A stretch of DNA of 64,000 bases from the NCBI GenBank assembly GCA_024234575.1, contig JACKOB010000002.1, positions 434,001 to 498,000 of the forward strand, written 5' to 3'. The stretch is from Hahellaceae bacterium (GTDB lineage: Bacteria; Pseudomonadota; Gammaproteobacteria; Pseudomonadales; Oleiphilaceae). A program made the translations under genes and the position numbers. The notes beneath the pieces are model-generated. The model was given only the letters and a program-made list of their open reading frames with translations. It was not told the DNA's origin and searched no databases. Below, in pieces: positions 57,988-64,000 of the stretch (the stretch's first letter is position 1; the number at the start of each line of letters is the position of its first letter).

Positions 57988-59481
57988 CTATTTGGGCGAC
58001 AACAATTCGAACGTAAACCTTGCCCCTGCACCTTCAGTACTTTCGACTCGAATATCAGAATTATGTAACTGAAGAATTTTTCGCGTTATGGCCAGCCCCA
58101 ATCCAGTATTACCTTTTTTGCTTTTAGCACTATTACGAGCACGATAATGCGCATTAAATATGTGTGGTAAATCTTCTTTAGGTATCCCTCTGCCAGTATC
58201 TGCAACCGTTATAGAGACATGATTGGTTTGGTCTATTTTTGCCAGCTCAACAGTGACGCTATCGCCGGATTCACAGTGACGAATCGCATTATCCAGCAAA
58301 TTCGTCAACACACGCTCAAGTTTAGGTACATCAGCCAATGCCATCATCGAGTCGTTGTCCGGCTTTATCACCTCCAACACAACGCCCTTTTCTTGCGCGA
58401 TCAGTGATAACGACTGAATAACATCGTAGGCGAGATCTGTTAGCGCCACAGGTTCCATATCGATCGCGGCATTATTGCTGTCAAGCCTCGCCAGTTCGAA
58501 GAGCTGCTCTACGAGATAACTGATATGGTGGCCATTATCAATGGCGATTTGAATAAGGCGGTCACTTTCTTCTGCGCTTAGGCTGTCTTTCGACATTTGC
58601 CAGGTCTCAAGATAGCCAAGTAACGCGGCAAGAGGGGTGCGCAGGTCGTGGGAGACATAAGAAATCAACTCTTTACGCAGCTCGTCGGTGGTTTTAACTT
58701 TTTCATACTGGGCTTTTAACTCGCTCGCCATGGCGGTAAAGGTCGCACCCAGTCGGTGGATTTCGTCGCCGGTGGATTGCCATTCAGTAAGACTGATATC
58801 GGCTTTTTCAAATCCCTGTTCATGGAAGAGACGCATGTCTGCGGTAAGACGACGTAAGGGCTGTGTCAACATGGCAAAGATCACCATCAGTGAAATCAGG
58901 ATAAAACAAAGGGCAGCAATAAAACCCCAAACACCAAGCTTGATAATATGACTGCTCTTGAGCACGTCGACCACATCATCATATATTTCACCGCCGATGA
59001 TAATATAGAGATAGCCAATACGCAGATCATTCTGTTTGATTTCGGCAACGGAGAAAATCTTTTCACGGTCCAGCACACGCGGGTCATCCCCCACAATAGG
59101 CAGCAGGGGTTTGTCGGCGAGAAAATCGTGGATAGGCTCAAGGTCAACCCGCTTTCTTTTTACCTTACCCGGGTCGGCAGAATAGGTTTGGATCACACCC
59201 TCGTTATCCAACACGTAGAATTCGAACGCTGGCCCCAACACCATCATGTTGTGAAACGCCTGTTTTAAGGCGTCGTGATCAATTTTTCCATCTTTTAACA
59301 GCTGATGATCTTTAACAACATGCGCCGCGAGCTGGTGATGCAATTTTTGCTCAACTTCATTTTGATAACTAATGGTCAGGTGCTCTACCAATACCATTAA
59401 GAAAATGCCCACAAAAATAAAGCTGGCGAGTAACACCAGTGCCAGTTTGCTGTAAAAAGACCTAAAGCTGTTACGCATCAT
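57988..59481 (-). CDS. Sensor histidine kinase (HAMP-HisKA-HATPase)
   Basis: 497 residues: a first transmembrane helix (KLALVLLASFIFVGIFLMVLV), a ~150-residue periplasmic sensor, a second helix (LGVWGFIAALCFILISLMVIF), HAMP, the HisKA box (ISYVSHDLRTPLAALLGY) and an HATPase domain (NLLDNAIRH; DTGRGIPKEDL; GLGLAITRKIL). It overlaps the response regulator gene by 11 bp. In one operon with two spondin-domain proteins, which may be its output or signal partners. Confidence 0.93.
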   Translation of the reverse strand: MMRNSFRSFYSKLALVLLASFIFVGIFLMVLVEHLTISYQNEVEQKLHHQLAAHVVKDHQLLKDGKIDHDALKQAFHNMMVLGPAFEFYVLDNEGVIQTYSADPGKVKRKRVDLEPIHDFLADKPLLPIVGDDPRVLDREKIFSVAEIKQNDLRIGYLYIIIGGEIYDDVVDVLKSSHIIKLGVWGFIAALCFILISLMVIFAMLTQPLRRLTADMRLFHEQGFEKADISLTEWQSTGDEIHRLGATFTAMASELKAQYEKVKTTDELRKELISYVSHDLRTPLAALLGYLETWQMSKDSLSAEESDRLIQIAIDNGHHISYLVEQLFELARLDSNNAAIDMEPVALTDLAYDVIQSLSLIAQEKGVVLEVIKPDNDSMMALADVPKLERVLTNLLDNAIRHCESGDSVTVELAKIDQTNHVSITVADTGRGIPKEDLPHIFNAHYRARNSAKSKKGNTGLGLAITRKILQLHNSDIRVESTEGAGARFTFELLSPK

Positions 59482-60169
59482 TAAATTTGTATCCCACGCC
59501 CCAGACAGTTAGAACGTATTGCGGTTGTGACGGATCTGCTTCGATTTTTGTGCGTAGCCGGTTGATATGAGAGTTTACCGTGTGCTCGTATCCGCTGTGC
59601 TGATACCCCCAAACATTATCAAGCAGCTGGGTACGACTAAAAACCATCCCTGGGTGTCTGGCAAGGTAAAGCAGCAAATCGAACTCGGTGCTGGTTAACT
59701 CCAGCACCTGCCCTTTTAGCGTTACGACGCGACGTGACGGGTTAATGGTAAGCTCGCCAACATGCAAAGTTTCATCGGTGGGCACATCCGCCTGTCGCAT
59801 CATTTCTACCCTGCGCAACATCGCTTTTACCCGGGCTTGTAATTCGCGCACGCTAAACGGTTTGGTCAAATAATCATCGGCCCCCATTTCCAGCCCCACT
59901 ACCCGGTCGATTTCGCCATCTTTGGCGGTCAACATCATGATCGGTGTGGTGGTCCCTTGCGCCCGCAATCGTCGACAAATTTCCAGACCATCGACCTCTG
60001 GCAGCATAATATCCAGAATCATCAGGTCATAGCTGCCGGTTAACGCCATCTGCAGCCCTTGCCCACCATGCTCGGTTTTTTCAACATCATAACCGGCGGC
60101 TTTGAGGTTCATGGCTACCAGATTATTAATGTCATGATCATCTTCAACGATGAGAATTTTATGGGCCAT
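59471..60169 (-). CDS. OmpR/PhoB-family response regulator
   Basis: 232 residues: a receiver domain (KILIVEDDHDINNLVAMNLK; Asp in LMILDIMLPEVDGLE; Lys in YLTKPFSVRELQ) and a winged-helix DNA-binding domain (LELTSTEFDLLLYLARHPGM; TVNSHINRLRTKIE). It precedes the kinase gene. Confidence 0.94.
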   Translation of the reverse strand: MAHKILIVEDDHDINNLVAMNLKAAGYDVEKTEHGGQGLQMALTGSYDLMILDIMLPEVDGLEICRRLRAQGTTTPIMMLTAKDGEIDRVVGLEMGADDYLTKPFSVRELQARVKAMLRRVEMMRQADVPTDETLHVGELTINPSRRVVTLKGQVLELTSTEFDLLLYLARHPGMVFSRTQLLDNVWGYQHSGYEHTVNSHINRLRTKIEADPSQPQYVLTVWGVGYKFNDA

Positions 60170-60210
60170 TACTGGTCTGCATCCTGCAATTCGTGCGGTT
60201 CATCGATATC

Positions 60211-60258
60211 AACCCCGCCTTGCAGGCTTTCTTTATCAAGCAAGGCAAGAGCGGGGTT
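60211..60258. repeat. Inverted repeat between the spondin gene and the response regulator
   Basis: AACCCCGC (60211-60218) and GCGGGGTT (60251-60258), extended by partly matching CTTGC/GCAAG bases. On the minus-strand mRNA it could be an attenuator that sets lower expression of the regulator pair relative to the exported proteins. There is no T tract. Confidence 0.5.
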
Positions 60259-60270
60259 GCCGTATTTGCC

Positions 60271-61005
60271 TCAGTTTAGTCTAGTCACCGTCAACATGGC
60301 CACCGGAGCGTCAAATTTATGCGCCGCTTCCAGAACAGACTCGGCATAACCGTCTTGATGGCTGACCACGCCGGGGTGTCTGGCAACGAAGTTCACATCA
60401 TCACGCACTGCGTTAAAACCTTCACCACCATCCGCCGGGCCAGGAATTGTCCCTGCCATTTCACCGTTACCTTCGGTGCCTGCATCGTAGACGGGCAGAT
60501 ACAGCATTTGCTGATCACCAATCGCAAGGTTAGACAGGTCAATGCCCGTTACACCAGCAAACGCGTCATTGGTGTTCACCAACATCGTAGCAGAGGTGAG
60601 ATACATCGCCGCACCACTTACACTAATCGTTACACTTTCACTATTGCCCGGCAACACCACACCAGCGCCAGAACCACTTGCCTGAACGCCGGTCGCAGAC
60701 GCGATAAAGCTACTGTTATCGCCACCTTCGGCCAACACCTCCAGCGATGCCGAGGCAGCTTCTCCGATGGTCCAGCCATGATAACCTGCATCGTGCACCA
60801 GCACGGCTAAGGGCGATAACGGCTGCGCATGGGTCAGGTTGAGCACCCGCACTTCGTAATCGGTCATCGATACGGCTGCATTGTTATTGTCATCGTCACC
60901 ACAACCACTTAGCACTGCCCCCATCAACCCCACGGTGGCAAGAAGTAACGCATTCTTGGATGCCACTTTACTGATAAGGTCGTTTTTCACTGTTTTTGTA
61001 TTCAT
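60271..61005 (-). CDS. Spondin-domain lipoprotein
   Basis: ATG at 61005 is chosen since GGAG lies 9 nt upstream (a TTG at 61020 precedes it). The 244-residue product has a lipoprotein signal (AVLSG-C) and a spondin_N-type domain with YEVRVLNLTHAQPLSPLAVL, EAASASLEVLAEGGD and LPVYDAGTEGN. The metal-binding Asp/Glu positions of the family seem present. Spondin domains are adhesion-like extracellular folds; in bacteria the role is unknown. It is in an operon with a second spondin protein and a two-component system. Confidence 0.87.
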   Translation of the reverse strand: MNTKTVKNDLISKVASKNALLLATVGLMGAVLSGCGDDDNNNAAVSMTDYEVRVLNLTHAQPLSPLAVLVHDAGYHGWTIGEAASASLEVLAEGGDNSSFIASATGVQASGSGAGVVLPGNSESVTISVSGAAMYLTSATMLVNTNDAFAGVTGIDLSNLAIGDQQMLYLPVYDAGTEGNGEMAGTIPGPADGGEGFNAVRDDVNFVARHPGVVSHQDGYAESVLEAAHKFDAPVAMLTVTRLN

Positions 61006-61094
61006 TTCATTACGCTCCAATCTTGATTCGCTGGCAAATATCTTTGATGCGCACTATCGACGACGCACCTTTAACCCGTTCGCTTGCAAGCGAT

Positions 61095-61817
61095 TTACTT
61101 CACCGTAATGGTTACTTTCGCAACAGGGTTTAACCAGCGATGAATTCGGCTATCAAGATCACTGATGCCACCTGTCGCGTCTGTGTCGCCAATATTACCT
61201 CGATGAATATGAATCATTTGGTTAGATTCGGTAGTGGTTACCCCCGTACCATTTTCACCACCATTCGCACCGGGGTTAGCGGGAATACCTGGCACACCTG
61301 ACATGCCACCACCATTTACGATCTCGTCATTAGCCTCGGTGCCTGCATCATAACCATTGAGATACACGGTATAAGTGCCAGCAGTTTGCGGGATTTCCCA
61401 GCTGTCCAAGCCAACAAAACCGTCATTCGTAGGCAACAGCATGGCAACAATAGACAACCGGTCGTTGCTACCAGTATCCAAACCAGAAACCATGGTTGAA
61501 GAAGCAGGTGCCAACAAGCCTGCGGCGGGGTTTTCCGCAGACACACCACCCACGCTGCTCACGGTTGTCACCAGACCAGAAATATCACCACCTTCTGCCA
61601 TCGCCTGCAGTGCCGACGATGCGCTCTCTCCTACGCTAAACAAGTTTGCGCTGCTGGCATGGGCCGAAACCAGCAGCGGTGTAAAGTAGATGCCCTGAGT
61701 AAGATTGGTTATTTTTACATCAATCGTCTGTGCCGTGGCGCTTGTTGATGCTACCGCTAAAACCAGTGGTAACGCTGAATAAGCTGCTGTTTTCTTTAAA
61801 AGTGTGTGAATTTTCAT
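61095..61817 (-). CDS. Secreted spondin-domain protein
   Basis: 240 residues with a signal peptide (about 1-30, ending TATAQ). The domain is clear: DVKITNLTQGIYFTPLLVSA, ESASSALQAMAEGGD, LLPTNDGFVGLDSWEIP, LNGYDAGTEANDE, IHIHRGNIGDTD. It is the first gene of the four-gene operon and lies 74-90 bp ahead of the related lipoprotein, consistent with an old duplication. The C-terminal HRWLNPVAKVTITVK is a normal fold end. Confidence 0.88.
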   Translation of the reverse strand: MKIHTLLKKTAAYSALPLVLAVASTSATAQTIDVKITNLTQGIYFTPLLVSAHASSANLFSVGESASSALQAMAEGGDISGLVTTVSSVGGVSAENPAAGLLAPASSTMVSGLDTGSNDRLSIVAMLLPTNDGFVGLDSWEIPQTAGTYTVYLNGYDAGTEANDEIVNGGGMSGVPGIPANPGANGGENGTGVTTTESNQMIHIHRGNIGDTDATGGISDLDSRIHRWLNPVAKVTITVK

Positions 61818-62010
61818 GAGTCATCCCTTCTTTATTAGTCGTAATTTGTCATTGGTAAAATTCTTTTCAGTCACAGCGCGGAAACGTTTCACGCTCTGTA
61901 CACCGACGAAAGACAGATTACTGAGCAAAAGTTGTGAGATATTCACAGAGTTATCACATTTTCATCACGAGTCCTCATAAGTTATGAAACAACAGCCGTA
62001 CGCGGCATTT

Positions 62011-62060
62011 GTGCGGATTTCCGCACGGCAAGTGATGCTGTCGCGTGTGGACATCCACAC
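62011..62060. promoter_or_regulatory. Two DctD-like upstream activator palindromes for dctPQM
   Basis: GTGCGGA-TT-TCCGCAC (62011-62026) and GTGTGGA-CA-TCCACAC (62045-62060) are perfect 7-bp-arm palindromes, 34 bp centre to centre. They share the NTGYGGA half-site seen in DctD sites of other bacteria and lie about 180-220 bp upstream of the sigma-54 promoter start, a usual place for enhancer binding. Confidence 0.7.
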
Positions 62061-62212
62061 AACTACTCGTCTTTAACGCCTCTTCAACGCGTCACTCATT
62101 ACTGATCAGCTGCGCCAACCAAACAAGGAATTAAACATAACGCATTGTTTTATATTGGCTATTTTTATCCTGATGAATAACAAACAAATAATTCTGGCGT
62201 TTTTTCTCAATC

Positions 62213-62228
62213 TGGAACGCTATCTGCA
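62213..62228 (+). promoter_or_regulatory. Sigma-54 (-24/-12) promoter of dctPQM
   Basis: TGGAACGCTATCTGCA has the required GG-N10-GC (GG 62214-62215, GC 62226-62227) and matches TGGCAC-N5-TTGCA in most positions. The transcript start would be near 62239, about 60 bp before the dctP ATG. Confidence 0.75.
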
Positions 62229-62297
62229 TTTGTTTTTTACCGAAAACAGAAGAGCCAGAAAAAAATAAAAGCTCAATACACTAATGAGAGGACAGAT

Positions 62298-63284
62298 ATG
62301 AAAAACTTAAAACACATGCTGGTAACGGCCATTGCATCACTGACCCTGGCAACCGCCAGCTGGGCAGCGCCGATTGAGATTAAGTTTTCCCACGTTGTTG
62401 CTGAAAACACCCCAAAAGGGCAGATGGCGCTAAAATTTAAAGAGCTGGTGGAAGAGCGCCTGCCAGGGAAAGTAGAAGTGAAAGTCTTTCCTAACTCCCA
62501 GTTATTTGGCGACAACAAAGTATTAGAAGCCATGTTGCTGGGTGATGTTCAGATCGCTGCCCCGTCGCTTTCAAAGTTTGATGCTTATACAAAAAGCCTG
62601 CAAATTTTTGACTTGCCATTCCTGTTTGATGACATGACAGCCGTAGAGAAATTTCAGCAAAGCCCTAAAGGACAAGAGTTATTAGGTGCTATCGAAAAGA
62701 AAGGTCTGGTTGGACTGGGTTATCTTCATAACGGTATGAAGCAAATATCGGCTAACAAGCCAATAATCACTCCTGAGGATGCCAACGGCCAAAAATTCCG
62801 TATCCAGACATCGGATGTATTGGCGGCCCAGTTTGAGGCAGTAGGTGCCATTCCGGTGAAAAAGCCATTCTCAGAAGTGTTCACATTGCTACAAACCAAG
62901 GCGATTGATGGTCAGGAAAACACCTGGTCAAACATGTACTCGAAAAAGTTCTTCGAAGTGCAAAGCCATATCACCGAAACTAACCACGGCGTACTCGACT
63001 ACCTGGTGGTGACTTCGAAAGAATTCTGGATGACGCTACCAGAAGATATCCGCCCTATCATCAAAAAATCACTGGATGAAGCCATTCTGGTGGGTAACCG
63101 TATCGCGCAAAAGAAAGCTGACGACGACCGGCAGGCGATCATCGACTCTGGCCGTAGCCAGGTTATCAGCATCAGCAAAGAAGCGCGCCTGAAGTGGATT
63201 GCTGCCATGAAGCCGGTTTGGGAGCAGTTTTCTCACGAAATCGGTGCCGACATGATTGGTGCAGCGGTCGAAGCCAATAACTAA
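62298..63284 (+). CDS. dctP: TRAP transporter dicarboxylate-binding protein DctP
   Basis: 328 residues with a signal peptide (about 1-25, ending SWA). The DctP fold shows EIKFSHVVAENTPKGQMALK, VFPNSQLFGDNKVLEAML, the conserved substrate-binding Arg region QKFRIQTSDVLAAQFEAVGA, and DGQENTWSNMYSKKFFEVQ. It captures C4-dicarboxylates in the periplasm for the DctQM membrane complex. AGAGGA precedes the ATG. Confidence 0.95.
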   Translation: MKNLKHMLVTAIASLTLATASWAAPIEIKFSHVVAENTPKGQMALKFKELVEERLPGKVEVKVFPNSQLFGDNKVLEAMLLGDVQIAAPSLSKFDAYTKSLQIFDLPFLFDDMTAVEKFQQSPKGQELLGAIEKKGLVGLGYLHNGMKQISANKPIITPEDANGQKFRIQTSDVLAAQFEAVGAIPVKKPFSEVFTLLQTKAIDGQENTWSNMYSKKFFEVQSHITETNHGVLDYLVVTSKEFWMTLPEDIRPIIKKSLDEAILVGNRIAQKKADDDRQAIIDSGRSQVISISKEARLKWIAAMKPVWEQFSHEIGADMIGAAVEANN

Positions 63285-63368
63285 TATTTAGTACAGGTTC
63301 ATTCGCAATACCTCGTGGGGCAGTGATTCTCGCTTCGCCCCACACTCTACCCAACTCGGGGGTTATCC

Positions 63369-63947
63369 ATGTTTATAAAAATAATCAACAAACTGGAAGA
63401 GAGCATCATTTGCCTGCTTCTTGTCACCATGACACTCATGGTGTTTATTGAAGTTATTCTGCGTTTTTGCTTCAACACCGGGCTGATGTGGGTAGGTGAA
63501 GCAACACTCTATACCGCCGCCTGGTTCGTTCTATTCGGTGCGTCTTATGGAATTAAAGTTGGCGCGCATATCGGCGTTGACGCATTTGTAAAACTGTTGC
63601 CAAACACACCACGCAAAATAGCGGCCATCATCGCGGTTCTGCTTTGCCTGTTTTATTGCGGGCTGTTTCTTTATGGCGGCTGGATTTATCTATCAAAAAT
63701 GAAAATGATCGGCATCGAAATGGATGACATGCCAATACCCAAATGGATTGCCATGAGCATTCTGTTTATCGGATTCGTGCTGTTGGTTATACGGTTTCTC
63801 ACACTGCTATGGAACATTATTACCAACAAGCAACAAGGCTTTCACATTGTTGATGAGGCCCAGGAGAGCATGCACCTCGCCCAGGAGCTTGAAGAAACGC
63901 TGCGCAAAGAACAGCTTGCCGCCAGTCAGGGGAGCCACAAACAATGA
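63369..63947 (+). CDS. dctQ: TRAP transporter small permease DctQ
   Basis: 192 residues, four transmembrane segments, with the DctQ pattern VFIEVILRFCFNTGLMWVGE and YTAAWFVLFGASYGIKVGAHIGVD. An unusually long charged C-terminal tail (about 150-192) is cytoplasmic. It overlaps dctM by 4 bp (ATGA). Confidence 0.93.
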   Translation: MFIKIINKLEESIICLLLVTMTLMVFIEVILRFCFNTGLMWVGEATLYTAAWFVLFGASYGIKVGAHIGVDAFVKLLPNTPRKIAAIIAVLLCLFYCGLFLYGGWIYLSKMKMIGIEMDDMPIPKWIAMSILFIGFVLLVIRFLTLLWNIITNKQQGFHIVDEAQESMHLAQELEETLRKEQLAASQGSHKQ

Positions 63948-64000
63948 CTACCGCCACGCTATTTATCCTGCTTTTCGCCTGCATGCTTTTAGGCATGCCA
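63944..64000 (+). CDS. dctM: TRAP transporter large permease DctM, N-terminal fragment
   Basis: Starts at ATG 63944, overlapping the dctQ stop. Only 19 codons are inside the window: a hydrophobic first helix (TLFILLFACMLLGMP), as expected of DctM. The remainder is outside the window. Confidence 0.85.
   Translation, partial: MTTATLFILLFACMLLGMP

Overview
The window reads as the chromosome of a marine-type gammaproteobacterium with moderate GC. It has an RND efflux pair, DctBD with a TRAP dicarboxylate system, RegBA, a haem-d1 nitrite reductase, a TonB/ExbBD iron system, a bufferin operon and TcdA, with short intergenic gaps and mostly clean Shine-Dalgarno starts. I cannot name the genus. No rRNA, tRNA, CRISPR array, phage or complete IS element was seen.

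The most unusual part is the first 2 kb. An AraC-family regulator runs off the left edge on the minus strand. Beside it lie three plus-strand copies of an ~89-nt RNA gene (about 660-748, 1610-1697 and 1819-1907). Each copy has the same 5' block, a hairpin whose sequence changes while pairing is kept, an identical UACCUUGCUUA linker and a strong intrinsic terminator. Each is preceded by a four-box array TGTCC-N5-TGACC-N7-TGTCA-N5-TGACC that ends exactly 23 bp before the -10 hexamer. This geometry is what is expected of an AraC-type class II activator. A small secreted protein with two CGxNTNNC repeats and a small divergent ORF sit between copies 1 and 2. I recognise no described family here and consider it the best candidate for a new system.

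2.1-20.3 kb holds an acyl-CoA dehydrogenase, a DUF898/M48 membrane-protease pair, a DUF805 protein, divergent argO/argP with a coupled radical-SAM gene, an LRAT-fold protein, a secreted sphingomyelinase-like phosphodiesterase, two orphan solute-binding-like proteins, an IS5-like MITE and an RND efflux operon. 20.5-26.2 kb holds nirS with an extra N-terminal cytochrome c domain and an FNR/DNR box, a DUF2959 lipoprotein, tcdA and an AbiE-like regulator/nucleotidyltransferase pair with a palindromic operator. 26.3-33.3 kb (minus strand) is an iron-uptake block: exbB-exbD-exbD-tonB behind a likely Fur box, then a TonB-dependent receptor, piuC and an FMN-dependent hydroxy-acid oxidase.

33.5-41.7 kb holds a CPA-type antiporter, a fructosamine-kinase-like gene, several single housekeeping genes and regBA, which may control nirS by redox. 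42.0-44.6 kb is a bufferin-type metallophore operon (bufA1-bufB-bufC-doxX), probably from an ECF-type promoter, followed by a Spy-like protein and a DUF1566 lipoprotein. 46.8-50.9 kb holds dctB-dctD and a coupled lipoprotein. Their probable target, the dctPQM TRAP operon, starts at 62.3 kb behind a sigma-54 promoter and two DctD-like palindromes. Between them are chemoreceptors, a diguanylate cyclase and a four-gene operon joining two spondin-domain exported proteins to an OmpR-type two-component system.
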